Positions 54,325 to 63,005 of a DNA stretch of 64,000 nucleotides are shown piece by piece. Position 1 is the stretch's first letter, and each line of letters starts with the position of its first letter. A program made the position numbers and the translations under genes. The notes beneath the pieces were generated by a model. That model was given only the letters and a program-made list of their open reading frames with translations. It did not search any database and was not told the DNA's origin. The DNA comes from Acetobacter cibinongensis (GTDB lineage: Bacteria; Pseudomonadota; Alphaproteobacteria; Acetobacterales; Acetobacteraceae), in contig NZ_BAMV01000002.1 in NCBI RefSeq assembly GCF_000963925.1, positions 1-64,000 on the forward strand. Direction: 5' to 3'.

Positions 54325-55341
54325 CTATCTTGTAAAACAGGCATGAACCTCCGCCATATCAACTTCTGGTAGCGTGCCGGGGGTCCATTGCGGCGCACCA
54401 TCACGGTCAATCAACTTGCTGCGCACACCTTCCGTGAAATCCTTACGCCGTATGAGGTGGCTGACCAGAGTTTCCTCCTGTTCAAAGGCCGCATCCAGTG
54501 TTGTCAGGTTGCGGGCACGGTGCCATGCCTCCCACGCAAGCTGAACGGAGAACGGGCACGCCTGAGACAGCGCCATAAGATCTTTCTGCCCTTCCTCTCC
54601 CCCACGTTCGACCAGATTTTTGACAGCCGTTGCCAGATCCGGCGCATCGTAACAGCCATCCAATCCCTGCACATTCACCGCCGGAATAGGCGCGATCAGT
54701 GCAAAAACCTCGTGAGCGCCGCGCTTTTCAAGCAAGGCTGCAATGTCTGAAAGCGTTTCGGCTGGTACCATCCGATCGGCAAAGCCGGCCATGATTGCTC
54801 CAATGCCGTTCATCCGGTTGCCGGTAACGGCCAGTCGCAGGCCAGAAAAACCGGGGGCGCGGCTTAAAATCCAAGAGCCTCCAGCATCTGGCGTCAGGCC
54901 AATACCCGTCTCCGGCATGGCGATAACGGAATTCTCCGTCACAACACGATAGGTGGCATGGCCACCCAACCCAATACCCCCACCCATGGCAATACCATCC
55001 AGAAAGGACACGGTGGGTTTGGGGTATGCTGCTATTTTCCGCATCACGGCATAAACACCGGACATAGCCTGGAAAGCTCTATCAGTACCTTCCTGTGCAA
55101 TCAGCCCGTGGAGTGCCTTAAGGTCTCCCCCTGCACAAAATGCACGGGGGGACGAACTCTGAAGCAGTATGACCTGCACGCCGGGGTCATTCTGCCACGC
55201 ATCCAGCACGCGGCTTATACCCTCGGCCATGTTCAGATCCACGGCGTTCAGGTGGCTTGGGCGGTCCAGTATAATGCGGCCAAGATGTCCTGCACGTTGG
55301 GTTTTAACTGTTGATACCCCTGAAAGACGATCGTCAGTCAT
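54325..55341 (-). CDS. 3-hydroxyisobutyryl-CoA hydrolase-like crotonase
   Basis: A 338-residue crotonase-fold protein. Its layout matches the HIBCH/ECH_2 group: ILDRPSHLNAVDLNM, the oxyanion-hole PRAFCAGGDLKALH, GIAMGGGIGLGGHATYRV, and the acid residues in MPETGIGLTPDAGGSWIL, with a C-terminal FTEGVRSKLIDRDGAPQWTP. HIBCH proteins hydrolyse 3-hydroxyisobutyryl-CoA in valine breakdown; some relatives are plain enoyl-CoA hydratases. No other valine-degradation gene is adjacent, so the substrate is uncertain. It converges closely on the 53870 gene. Confidence 0.85.
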   Translation of the reverse strand: MTDDRLSGVSTVKTQRAGHLGRIILDRPSHLNAVDLNMAEGISRVLDAWQNDPGVQVILLQSSSPRAFCAGGDLKALHGLIAQEGTDRAFQAMSGVYAVMRKIAAYPKPTVSFLDGIAMGGGIGLGGHATYRVVTENSVIAMPETGIGLTPDAGGSWILSRAPGFSGLRLAVTGNRMNGIGAIMAGFADRMVPAETLSDIAALLEKRGAHEVFALIAPIPAVNVQGLDGCYDAPDLATAVKNLVERGGEEGQKDLMALSQACPFSVQLAWEAWHRARNLTTLDAAFEQEETLVSHLIRRKDFTEGVRSKLIDRDGAPQWTPGTLPEVDMAEVHACFTR

Positions 55342-55403
55342 TGCTTTCCTTCTTCATTCATGCACAAAACATTGCAACCATGCGATAACCCAGAGGAGAG
55401 CAG

Positions 55404-55898
55404 ATGTCGGCCTTGGAGACCAGTGCCTTCCGCGATGCAATGTCCCGGCTTGGCGCCGCTGTTAACATTGTGACAACCGGAACACAGACCAACCCCATTG
55501 GGTTCACTGCTTCGGCCGTCTGTTCTGTCACAGATACCCCGCCCACATTACTTGTTTGCCTCAACCGTGGCAGCCGTACGCGGGACGCTTTTATGGAAGG
55601 GGGGACACTGTGCGTTAACGTGCTGTCCTCCGCCCAGCAGGCACTTTCCAACCACTTTGCCAGCCCTAACACCATGGCTGAGCGTTTCGCTCTAGGCCAC
55701 TGGACCACACTGGCCACCGGCGCACCGGTACTGGAAGAGGCCGTTGCCACGTTTGACTGCCGCATCAGCCAGATTGTAGAAGTAGGAACGCACAGTGTGC
55801 TGTTTGCCATTGTGGAAGGGTTAAGGGTCAACCAGAATATAGGCGGTCTTGTGTATTTTAACCGGGCCTACCATCCCCTCCCTCACACAACAGCTTGA
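55404..55898 (+). CDS. Flavin reductase-like FMN-binding protein
   Basis: A 164-residue split-barrel flavin reductase. Features are FRDAMSRLGAAVNIVTTGT, GFTASAVCSVTDTPPTLLVCLN, the FCVNVLS-like TLCVNVLSSAQQALSNHF, and the terminal LVYFNRAYHPL. These enzymes reduce FMN or FAD with NAD(P)H and often serve a monooxygenase (RutF/HpaC type). No oxygenase gene lies nearby. AGGAG precedes the ATG. Confidence 0.9.
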   Translation: MSALETSAFRDAMSRLGAAVNIVTTGTQTNPIGFTASAVCSVTDTPPTLLVCLNRGSRTRDAFMEGGTLCVNVLSSAQQALSNHFASPNTMAERFALGHWTTLATGAPVLEEAVATFDCRISQIVEVGTHSVLFAIVEGLRVNQNIGGLVYFNRAYHPLPHTTA

Positions 55899-55941
55899 TG
55901 GCCTGCACAAACCCACAGGGTACCGTAAGGATGAAAACGCC

Positions 55942-56079
55942 ATGAGCCTGCCAAAGAAAAAGAAAAAAGCAGAAACAGACGTACCCGTTATTGATATGCA
56001 GGTCTTGATTTACCTGCATATCGGGCTGGCTGTTTTTATGACGCTGTGGGCATGGCTGGACTGGTCCCTGCCACAGTAA
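55942..56079 (+). CDS. Small membrane-anchored Lys-rich protein
   Basis: A 45-residue protein with a basic head (MSLPKKKKKAETD), a short linker and one hydrophobic helix (MQVLIYLHIGLAVFMTLWAWL). It ends DWSLPQ. The lysine cluster predicts a cytoplasmic N-terminus. An AAGGA lies nine bases upstream. It follows the flavin reductase gene on the same strand. No family is recognised. Confidence 0.55.
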   Translation: MSLPKKKKKAETDVPVIDMQVLIYLHIGLAVFMTLWAWLDWSLPQ

Positions 56080-56115
56080 TCAATCGCTCTGCGCGGTGCC
56101 AGTGGTGGGCCAAGT

Positions 56116-56910
56116 CTAACGGCCAAACAGTCGCTGTGCACCGCAGGTGAGCAGAAAGACAATGCCCCCTATAAGGGCAATCCAGAAGGATGTAGGGGCA
56201 TCAGTATACCAGGACAAAACCAGTCCGCCCCATGCCTCCGCGACCGCCAGAAAAATCGTCCCGGCAAGTGCCACTAATGGTGCCAGCCCCATACGCAGAA
56301 GCGTTGCCGCAGGGGCGACCATCAGCGTAAACACCAGCAAAATTCCGGTTATCTGCGCACATTCTGCCGTTGCCAGGGCCACAAGAGCCAGAAAAATCAC
56401 GTCCAGCAGCCGGATAGAAACCCCTTTGGCCTCAGCCAGTTCCGGTTGCAGCGAGGCAAAAAGCAGGGGCCGCGACAAAAACGCCAGCACCGCAAGGCAA
56501 CTGACGCTCAAGACCAGCAACCATAGCAGCATGGACCGGCTTACACCGAGAATATCACCAAACAGCAAGGCTGTAGCCGCGCTGGCAGCATGGGTCAGGA
56601 AATGCAGAAACAGGGCTCCCAAGCCGAGTGCCACGGAGAGCACCAGCCCTATCATCACGTCCCGCCCAGCTGTGCGCTCACCGGCAAAACCCATCAGTAC
56701 CCCTGCACTCAAGGCACCAAGCGTCATGCCGGATAATGGTGAAAAACCCAGCAGCAAAGCGCCTGTTGCCCCGGCAAAACCCACATGGGACAACGCATGG
56801 CTTGCAAATGTTTGCCCACGCAGCACCAGAAACCAGCCAACCGGGCCGCACACAGCCGCCACCAGAAACGCCGCGCAAAACGCTATCCGCATAAAATCAT
56901 AGTCAAGCAT
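56116..56910 (-). CDS. znuB: Zinc ABC transporter permease
   Basis: A membrane protein of about 264 residues with eight hydrophobic helices of the ABC-3 family: WFLVLRGQTFASHALSHVGFAGATGALLLG near the start and ITGILLVFTLMVAPAATLL in the second half are family hallmarks. The start at 56910 overlaps the end of znuC by eight bases. With ZnuC and ZnuA it forms a high-affinity Zn(II) importer in the inner membrane. Confidence 0.93.
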   Translation of the reverse strand: MLDYDFMRIAFCAAFLVAAVCGPVGWFLVLRGQTFASHALSHVGFAGATGALLLGFSPLSGMTLGALSAGVLMGFAGERTAGRDVMIGLVLSVALGLGALFLHFLTHAASAATALLFGDILGVSRSMLLWLLVLSVSCLAVLAFLSRPLLFASLQPELAEAKGVSIRLLDVIFLALVALATAECAQITGILLVFTLMVAPAATLLRMGLAPLVALAGTIFLAVAEAWGGLVLSWYTDAPTSFWIALIGGIVFLLTCGAQRLFGR

Positions 56911-57715
56911 GGGTATGCCCCCCTGTGCAGTCGTGCGGCTGAAGGGCTGCGCCGCCCCCCTCCGCCACCACAAAGACGCGGCCACCTGCGCGCACAACAT
57001 CAACTGGTGCATTATACAGGGCTGTCAGGGCTTCTGTCGTAATCACGTCATCCACTGTGCCCAGCAGCGCTTTACCGCGCGCCAGATACAAAACATGGTC
57101 CATTAACCCAAGCAACGGGTTGATGTCATGAGCAGACATCAGAACTGTCATGGCCCGTGCCTGCGCCAGAGCATGAATACGTGCCGCTGTCTCCCGCATA
57201 CGGGCAGGGTCAAGGCTGGCAAGTGGTTCATCAAGAAGCAGGAGTGAGGGATCATCCAGCAAAGTCTGGGCCAGTAGTAACCTCTGCCTTTGGCCGCCGG
57301 ATAAAGAGGCCACCGGCTTTTTTGCCAGATCCTGCGCGTCAACGGCTTCCAATGCGGCATCTACCGCCGCGCGACCTGGACGCCCGCACCAGGGTAGCCC
57401 CCATTTCTGCCCTTTTCTGGCAGCGGCCACCATGCTCCAGCCGGTAAGCTGCCCGCCCACCAGTTTACGCATTTGGGGCATGTACCCGACTTTGGGATTA
57501 CCCTGATGTACCGGCACACCCTGTACCGTCACGGTGCCGGACTGTAAGGGTTCAAGGCCCAGCAGGGCACGGAACACGGTTGTTTTCCCAGCGCCATTAG
57601 CGCCCAGCACGCCCACAAAACTTCCTTTGGGCACCGCAAAGCTGATGTCCTGCAAGACAACCTGCCCACCACGCGCCAGCGTAACGTGCGAGACTTCAAG
57701 CGCGGGTATGTTCAC
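56903..57715 (-). CDS. znuC: Zinc ABC transporter ATPase
   Basis: A 270-residue ATPase. Walker A is LGANGAGKTTVFRALLG, the signature is VASLSGGQRQRLLLAQTLL, Walker B is LLLLDEPLASLDP, and the switch His is in LMSAHDINPLL. The C-terminus carries a His-containing tail (LQPHDCTGGHTHA), as in several ZnuC proteins. It overlaps znuA by four bases and znuB by eight, forming a znuA-znuC-znuB operon. Confidence 0.95.
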   Translation of the reverse strand: MNIPALEVSHVTLARGGQVVLQDISFAVPKGSFVGVLGANGAGKTTVFRALLGLEPLQSGTVTVQGVPVHQGNPKVGYMPQMRKLVGGQLTGWSMVAAARKGQKWGLPWCGRPGRAAVDAALEAVDAQDLAKKPVASLSGGQRQRLLLAQTLLDDPSLLLLDEPLASLDPARMRETAARIHALAQARAMTVLMSAHDINPLLGLMDHVLYLARGKALLGTVDDVITTEALTALYNAPVDVVRAGGRVFVVAEGGGAALQPHDCTGGHTHA

Positions 57716-58587
57716 TGTTTCTTCCCGAGGGCCTGTATAACGTGCTCAATTGTCTGCCCAACCCATGACTGCCAATGCAGCCCTTGTGGCATGATTTCCT
57801 GCACTGGCAAGACTGGAATGGCCTTTTGTCTGGCAAGAGCTATCAAACGCTGCACGGAGGGCCGGTCCGCCTGTGCATTATAAGCCACCATGCGGATGCG
57901 CTGCTGCTCTATATCATCATGAAACGCGGCGACAGCGGATGCCGGTGGTTCCACATCATTCATGATGGCAAGCTGAAAGGCCTGCTCCTTCATAATCAAA
58001 CCCAGCCTCTCTGCCAGCGGCGTAAAAACTGGCTCGGTTGCGGCCACAACCATGCCGCCTATCAGGGTGCGGGCTTGTGCTGCCTGCTGCTCCACCTGCC
58101 CCACGGCAGATAAAACCGCAACACCCCGCGTTGCATAGGCCGCTGAATGGATGGGGTCTGCTTGCTGGCATTCTGTTACCAGCCGCTCAACAAAAGCTCT
58201 GACAACCTTAAAATTGTACCATAAGTGCGTGTTGTCGCCCTCGTGCCAGGTCATAACGTCCTGCGCCCTGACCAGCCGAGCAGGCTGGCCAGAGCGGGCC
58301 GCAGCAAGACGGTCAATCCACGGGTCATACCCGGCACCGTTGGCCACAATCAGGGCGGCATCATGCACAAGTCTTCCTTCTGCCGGCCCAGGTTCATAGA
58401 GATGCGGGTCCAAAGCAGGCTGTGTCAGAATGGAGCGCACCTCCATGTCTGGCTCGGCAATTTGCTCAGCCAAGTCGCCCCAGGTATTTTCAGCCGCGAC
58501 AAGGAGAGGGCGTGCCTGCGCTGTCACCGCTCCCACGCTGAGGCCGCACACCATAAGGCAGGACAGTAGAGAAACAGGACACCGCAT
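57712..58587 (-). CDS. znuA: Zinc ABC transporter substrate-binding protein
   Basis: A 291-residue periplasmic cluster A-I binding protein. The signal peptide is RCPVSLLSCLMVCGLSVGAV to AQA. Likely metal ligands are the His in ALDPHLYEP and the His in DNTHLWYN. At the usual third-His position the sequence reads VVAATEPVFTPLAERLGL, with Glu instead of His, as in a known subgroup of these proteins. There is no His-rich loop. It is the first gene of the operon and faces zur across a Zur box. Confidence 0.92.
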   Translation of the reverse strand: MRCPVSLLSCLMVCGLSVGAVTAQARPLLVAAENTWGDLAEQIAEPDMEVRSILTQPALDPHLYEPGPAEGRLVHDAALIVANGAGYDPWIDRLAAARSGQPARLVRAQDVMTWHEGDNTHLWYNFKVVRAFVERLVTECQQADPIHSAAYATRGVAVLSAVGQVEQQAAQARTLIGGMVVAATEPVFTPLAERLGLIMKEQAFQLAIMNDVEPPASAVAAFHDDIEQQRIRMVAYNAQADRPSVQRLIALARQKAIPVLPVQEIMPQGLHWQSWVGQTIEHVIQALGKKQ

Positions 58588-58642
58588 TTATCAGCCTCAC
58601 ACCCAGGACCATACCACATTTTCCGGCAGGCTTTTTATCGTG

Positions 58643-58659
58643 ATGTGATAATATAACAT
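58643..58659. promoter_or_regulatory. Zur box between znuA and zur
   Basis: ATGTGATAATATAACAT is a near-perfect palindrome (one mismatch between arms) and matches the alphaproteobacterial Zur operator ATGTTATA-N-TATAACAT. It lies about 55 bases upstream of znuA and about 90 bases upstream of zur, so it could repress znuACB when zinc is plentiful and possibly zur itself. Confidence 0.8.
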
Positions 58660-58747
58660 ATTCCCTGCAATCATCAAACCAGCCCAATCTGTTCTTCCTC
58701 TTCCTGCTGGCGTATGGTTTGCAGGTCGTGATAATGAATGCTGGCCC

Positions 58748-59317
58748 ATGAAAAACTCTTCACACACATCCCCCATTTTTACCGACCCCCTCACCCCTGC
58801 CATGCAACAGTTGCTGGACCGGGCCACAGCGGTGTGTGCAGAGCATGGCGCACGCATGACACCGCAACGGCGGGAGATACTGGGGCTTATCCTCAGCGCG
58901 CAAACTCCCGTGGGCGCCTACGACCTGCTGGAACGTATAAAGGCCCCTGACCGCAAACCCGCGCCGCCAACCGTCTATCGCGCTCTGGACTTCCTGCTGG
59001 AACAGGGATTAATCCATCGGATTGAGCGGCTGTCAGCCTTTGTACCGTGCACCCATCTGCTGCATGACCAGCAGACACCCGAATGCACGCATAACCACGA
59101 TCATGACAGCATGTGCCTCCACACCGCACAGTTCCTCATTTGTCGGAGCTGTCGGAGTGTCACTGAAATTACCACACCCAAAGTGCTCGAGTCCGTTCGA
59201 CAGGCATGTCGGGATGAGGGGTTTGTCGTCAAAAGCACATCTATTGAAATTGAAGGCCTCTGCGCCTCCTGTGCTGCTGGCACGCCACAGCAGACACCTC
59301 ACGCTTCTCACTCCTAG
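58748..59317 (+). CDS. zur: Zinc uptake regulator Zur (Fur family)
   Basis: A 189-residue Fur-family protein. The DNA-binding helix region is HGARMTPQRREILGLILSA followed by PPTVYRALDFLLEQGLIHRIE. Two CxxC pairs, CRSC and CASC, form the structural zinc site, and a His-rich THNHDHDSMCLHTAQ supplies regulatory ligands. Its placement opposite znuACB with a Zur box between identifies it as Zur rather than Fur. Confidence 0.93.
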   Translation: MKNSSHTSPIFTDPLTPAMQQLLDRATAVCAEHGARMTPQRREILGLILSAQTPVGAYDLLERIKAPDRKPAPPTVYRALDFLLEQGLIHRIERLSAFVPCTHLLHDQQTPECTHNHDHDSMCLHTAQFLICRSCRSVTEITTPKVLESVRQACRDEGFVVKSTSIEIEGLCASCAAGTPQQTPHASHS

Positions 59318-59408
59318 AAGGCAGCTTCACGCCTTCAGCGTCTAGAAGGTAAGAAGGCCGCTCGCTGTGTGATCTGGTTTGCATAGCAGACTGTAGAGGA
59401 CACTGGCC

Positions 59409-59975
59409 GTGAGTGTTTCCCGCAAGTCCCGCCTTACACGCTCCCACACGCCAGATCTTCCTGACCTTGAGTTGCCATCCTGCACGCGCCCTGCCTCTAC
59501 AGCAAAACCGGCTCTTGCCGATAAAAGCAAAAGAACAGCCGCGAAAAAGCACAAGACCCACCCGCCCCCGGTACAGACGGATCTATTTGCACACCCGCTT
59601 CCACCACTGCCCCGGCAGCATCTGAACGCACAGGACGTAAGGTTAGCTTACGTGCCGCACGGAACACTGAACCGCCCGCAGCCTAACGCGTCACAATGGC
59701 TCTACCATGTGACAACGCCCAATACGGCAGCTTCTTATTTTGATCACGGTATTGCACTCAGCCGTAAGGCACCACTTTTAGTAACAGAAGCTGCCGGCAT
59801 TTCTGCGTGGTTGGCGACATTGCATTCTGATAGTACAGATGCACCGGAACAGACCCAGTTTTGTGTGCTGCGCCTCTACCGGAAAATGGTGAGCGAACTT
59901 TTGGAACCGGATGCTGACCACACAACACACTTTCAGGCACCCTGTTTCTGGCTGACAACAGCCCCACCTGTGTAA
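59409..59975 (+). CDS. Uncharacterised protein with an ART-like YHVTTP segment
   Basis: A 188-residue protein. The first 75 residues are basic, Pro/Lys-rich and probably disordered (ADKSKRTAAKKHKTH). The second half is globular and opens with WLYHVTTPNTAASYFDHGIAL, reminiscent of the HVT-x-NxxSIL-x-GL entry of ADP-ribosyltransferase-fold proteins (KptA, DarT and similar), followed by FCVLRLYRKMVSELLEPD and FQAPCFWLTT. The resemblance is only local, so no function is assigned. It starts at GTG, with AGAGGA nine bases upstream. Confidence 0.65.
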   Translation: MSVSRKSRLTRSHTPDLPDLELPSCTRPASTAKPALADKSKRTAAKKHKTHPPPVQTDLFAHPLPPLPRQHLNAQDVRLAYVPHGTLNRPQPNASQWLYHVTTPNTAASYFDHGIALSRKAPLLVTEAAGISAWLATLHSDSTDAPEQTQFCVLRLYRKMVSELLEPDADHTTHFQAPCFWLTTAPPV

Positions 59976-60109
59976 CTGTATGAAACTCTTAAACTCTACG
60001 CTGTGTTTTAATAAAACAAGAACAAAAGGGGATCATATTTTATTTTTGATGTTTATGCTTAAGGCTGAATTTCTTTTAGTCAGGCACTTCTAAAGCCATA
60101 ATTTTCTGA

Positions 60110-60146
60110 AAAAAAAAGCCAGACCCCATGACAGGATCTGGCTTTT
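60110..60146 (-). terminator. Terminator of the histone-like gene
   Basis: AAAAGCCAGA (60114-60123) pairs with TCTGGCTTTT (60137-60146). On the minus strand the stem is followed by a T-run (As at 60110-60117), a standard terminator for the gene ending at 60171. Confidence 0.88.
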
Positions 60147-60170
60147 CAGCAACGGCTAAGGATTGATGTT

Positions 60171-60818
60171 TCAGCCTTTGCGACCACGTGTAGCGCGAGC
60201 AGGCTTGCGGCCACGTGCAGCTTTACCGGATGTCGCTTTTTCTGCTTCAACAGCTTCTGCTGCCAGGCGCTCATAGCGCTTACGGCGGCGGGTTTCCTGC
60301 ACAATACGCAGTTTTTCCACAGCTGACAGAACAACTTTTTCTTCAACCGGAGCCGCAGCAACGCGGGTTTTGCGCGTCTTTACGGGAGCTTCTTCCACAA
60401 CGGTTTTTGCCGTTTTGCGGGCAGCTTTAACCGGCTTGGGAGCTTCTACAACAGCACTTGGGCGACGGCCGCGACGCACTGGTGCCGGTGCGCTTTCTTC
60501 CACAACAGCGGCTGTTTTACGGCGTGTTGTGCGAGCAGGCTTCACAGCAACCTCTTCTACAACCTTGCGGCTGGCACGGGTTGCTTTTGGCTTTTCTGCT
60601 ACCGCTTTTTTAGTCGTGGCAGCTTTTGCTGCACGCACGGGCTTGGCAGCAGGAGCAACTTTAACAGCAGCACGGCGGCCTTTCGCTTTTGGAGCAACTT
60701 CTTCTTCCACCACTTCTTTTTTCACCGCAGCCGGGCGGCCACGGCGGGCGGGTGCTGCTGCTACACGGGCGGCTGGTGCTGTGCGTGCCGTGGCACGGCG
60801 CTTTTTGGTATCGCTCAT
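60171..60818 (-). CDS. Histone H1-like AT-hook DNA-binding protein
   Basis: A 215-residue protein made mostly of Ala, Lys, Arg, Val and Pro, with repeated PxKxxRxAxK-type units like histone H1 tails or AlgP. AT-hook cores occur at least three times: ARRGRPAAV near residue 25, VRRGRRPSAV near 113, and ARGRKPARATRGRKG at the C-terminus. A more ordered segment near 155-195 (VVLSAVEKLRIVQETRRRKRYERLA) may be helical. It should bind DNA in the nucleoid. GGGGAG lies six bases before the ATG, and a terminator follows. Confidence 0.8.
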   Translation of the reverse strand: MSDTKKRRATARTAPAARVAAAPARRGRPAAVKKEVVEEEVAPKAKGRRAAVKVAPAAKPVRAAKAATTKKAVAEKPKATRASRKVVEEVAVKPARTTRRKTAAVVEESAPAPVRRGRRPSAVVEAPKPVKAARKTAKTVVEEAPVKTRKTRVAAAPVEEKVVLSAVEKLRIVQETRRRKRYERLAAEAVEAEKATSGKAARGRKPARATRGRKG

Positions 60819-61133
60819 TCAAAACTCCCCTGACTCAATTTCCATAAAATTCAGATCATATAAGACTGTTTTAAAATACGGCTTTGAAATTTCATACCAA
60901 AACCATATTACAGAACACCTCTACGCTCTGAAATATCTAGCCCTACATAACAAAATACCAAGAAATTGCAAAAAATACTTTCACCTTTACAGAAAAGCGT
61001 TCAGCACCAGGGTTACAGGCAGGTCACTTCTCTACGCCTTCGGTCACGCATTCGCGTGCCGCATGGTAAAATGCTACACTATCCATTAAGTTTCCCCTGA
61101 CATTCCGCTTCATGACCCTCAGGACTTCAAAGC
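60819..61133. promoter_or_regulatory. Divergent region between the histone-like gene and mtnA
   Basis: 315 bp, AT-rich in its left half. It must carry both promoters. I looked for a SAM riboswitch ahead of mtnA and saw no convincing conserved core. Confidence 0.4.
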
Positions 61134-62240
61134 ATGAAAATCAATGGCGTTCCCTATCGCAGCGTATGGCTGAATGAAAAAGATGGCTGGTCAGTGCATA
61201 TCTTTGACCAAACACGCCTTCCTTTCTCTCTGGACATCCTTACCCTGACCACCCCGGACGAGGTTGCGCAGGCTATTTGCACCATGCAGGTCCGCGGTGC
61301 GCCACTTATTGGTGCCGTTGCAGCATACGGGCTGGCACTGGCGCTACGGCAGGATGCTTCAGACACTAGTCTGGAAAATCAGGCTACTATGCTGGCAGCC
61401 ACACGCCCCACGGCCATCAATCTCCGCTGGGCCATTGACCGGATGCTCACATGCCTTCGTCCTCTCACCCCGGAGCAGCGCGTGGCAAAAGCTTATGCAG
61501 AAGCAGAGGCTATCTGCGATGAAGATGCCGCACAGAACGAGGCCATTGGCCGTCATGGGCTGCAAATCATCCGGGATATCGCAAAAACCCGTCCAGCAGG
61601 GGCGCAGATTAATATTCTGACCCACTGCAATGCTGGCTGGATTGCAACCGTTGACTGGGGCACGGCCCTTGCCCCCATTTACATGGCGCATGATGAAGGC
61701 CTGAACGTGCATGTGTGGGTTGATGAAACACGCCCACGGAATCAAGGTGCTGCCCTGACAGCCTGGGAACTGGGAAGCCACGGCGTGCCCCATACTGTTA
61801 TTGCGGATAATGCAGGCGGCCACCTGATGCAGCATGGCAAGGTGGATATGGTCATTGTCGGCACCGACCGTGTAACCCGGAACGGAGATGTTGCGAACAA
61901 GATTGGCACTTACCTGAAGGCTCTGGCTGCACAGGATAACGCCATTCCATTTTGGGTAGCCCTCCCCTCCACCACCATTGACTGGACGGTGGCCGATGGC
62001 GTTCAGGAAATACCTATTGAAGAACGCGCTGCATCAGAAATTACCCATGTGGCTGGCCGGGACCCGCAGGGTACGCAGACCACCGTGCAAATTACGCCTG
62101 ATGGCAGCACAGCCGCCAACCCTGCCTTTGACGTCACACCTGCCCGTTTGGTTACAGGATTGGTAACCGAGCGCGGCTGCTGCCCTGCAACAGCAGAAGG
62201 CCTGAGAACCCTTTTTCCGGAAAGCAGCCCCTCGGCCTAG
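61134..62240 (+). CDS. mtnA: S-methyl-5-thioribose-1-phosphate isomerase
   Basis: A 368-residue aldose-ketose isomerase of the methionine salvage pathway, related to eIF2B. Key elements are [20 protein letters not shown], the catalytic Cys in [39 protein letters not shown], and the catalytic Asp in [20 protein letters not shown]. Length and motifs fit MtnA rather than ribose-1,5-bisphosphate isomerase. No other salvage genes are adjacent. Two hairpins follow the stop. Confidence 0.94.
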   Translation: MKINGVPYRSVWLNEKDGWSVHIFDQTRLPFSLDILTLTTPDEVAQAICTMQVRGAPLIGAVAAYGLALALRQDASDTSLENQATMLAATRPTAINLRWAIDRMLTCLRPLTPEQRVAKAYAEAEAICDEDAAQNEAIGRHGLQIIRDIAKTRPAGAQINILTHCNAGWIATVDWGTALAPIYMAHDEGLNVHVWVDETRPRNQGAALTAWELGSHGVPHTVIADNAGGHLMQHGKVDMVIVGTDRVTRNGDVANKIGTYLKALAAQDNAIPFWVALPSTTIDWTVADGVQEIPIEERAASEITHVAGRDPQGTQTTVQITPDGSTAANPAFDVTPARLVTGLVTERGCCPATAEGLRTLFPESSPSA

Positions 62241-62294
62241 GCCTGCTCCCTGTAGCGCAGGCAGCCATGCGTTCACCCTTTCTTGACGCATGGC
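62241..62294 (+). terminator. Tandem hairpins after mtnA
   Basis: GCCTGC (62241-62246) pairs with GCAGGC (62257-62262). GCCATGCGT (62264-62272) pairs with ACGCATGGC (62286-62294). No poly-T follows either, so termination may be Rho-assisted. Confidence 0.5.
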
Positions 62295-62367
62295 CCGCCC
62301 GCTCCGATAAACAGACCGTGAACCAGCAACCCGGTCTCCCCCAGGCTATTTTGGCAAAGGATGCCCC

Positions 62368-62862
62368 ATGTCACAGACGAAAATAGAAACCCCGACAACC
62401 GATTTTCTGACGGCTCATGGCATACCTTATACAATGCATGACTATGACTATGTGTCAGAACCGGGGAAAATTGGTATTCAGGCAGCAGCCGGAATTGGTA
62501 TCGACCAAGAGAAGGTCTTTAAGACCCTGATGGTTGAAATTGATAAAAAGCAGATTGTGTGTGCCGTCATTCCTGTGCACCAGAAGATGAATCTGAAAAA
62601 AGTTGCAGCCCTCTTCGGTGGCAAAAACGCCAAGATGCTGAATGCTGAGAAAGCAGAGGCGCTGACAGGTTTTCAGGTTGGTGGCATCAGTCCATTCGGG
62701 GCCCGTACACAGGTGCCAGTCGTATTTGAGACCGCAGCCCTCCGGCAGGACATCATGTATATTAATGGCGGTGGACGTGGGCTTGTTGTGGGGCTGGACC
62801 CCAAACAGGCCATCGCCTGTGTAAACGGCCAGACAGCCGACCTGACAGTGGAAGCCGCCTAA
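62368..62862 (+). CDS. ybaK: Cys-tRNA(Pro) deacylase YbaK
   Basis: A 164-residue YbaK/EbsC-fold protein. Typical features are the start TDFLTAHGIPYTMHDYDY, QEKVFKTLMVEI, CAVIPVHQKMNLKKVAALF with the catalytic Lys region, and GGISPFGARTQVPVVFE. YbaK hydrolyses Cys-tRNA(Pro) formed by prolyl-tRNA synthetase errors. AAGGA lies seven bases before the ATG. Confidence 0.93.
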   Translation: MSQTKIETPTTDFLTAHGIPYTMHDYDYVSEPGKIGIQAAAGIGIDQEKVFKTLMVEIDKKQIVCAVIPVHQKMNLKKVAALFGGKNAKMLNAEKAEALTGFQVGGISPFGARTQVPVVFETAALRQDIMYINGGGRGLVVGLDPKQAIACVNGQTADLTVEAA

Positions 62863-63005
62863 GCCCAGACCAACTAGAGGGGCAAAAAAGCGACAACCCT
62901 TACGGAAAATCTGCTCCCCTCTTTTCCCCCGCAGCAGAGCGGCTTATGCATAAACCAAATGATAACTCCGGACTGTCCGGGGTGATGTGTCTGGATGGAG
63001 ACAAG

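Noticed and set aside
61001..61133. SAM riboswitch ahead of mtnA
   Set aside because: I looked for conserved SAM-I, SAM-II or SAM-V cores and found none that I could defend.
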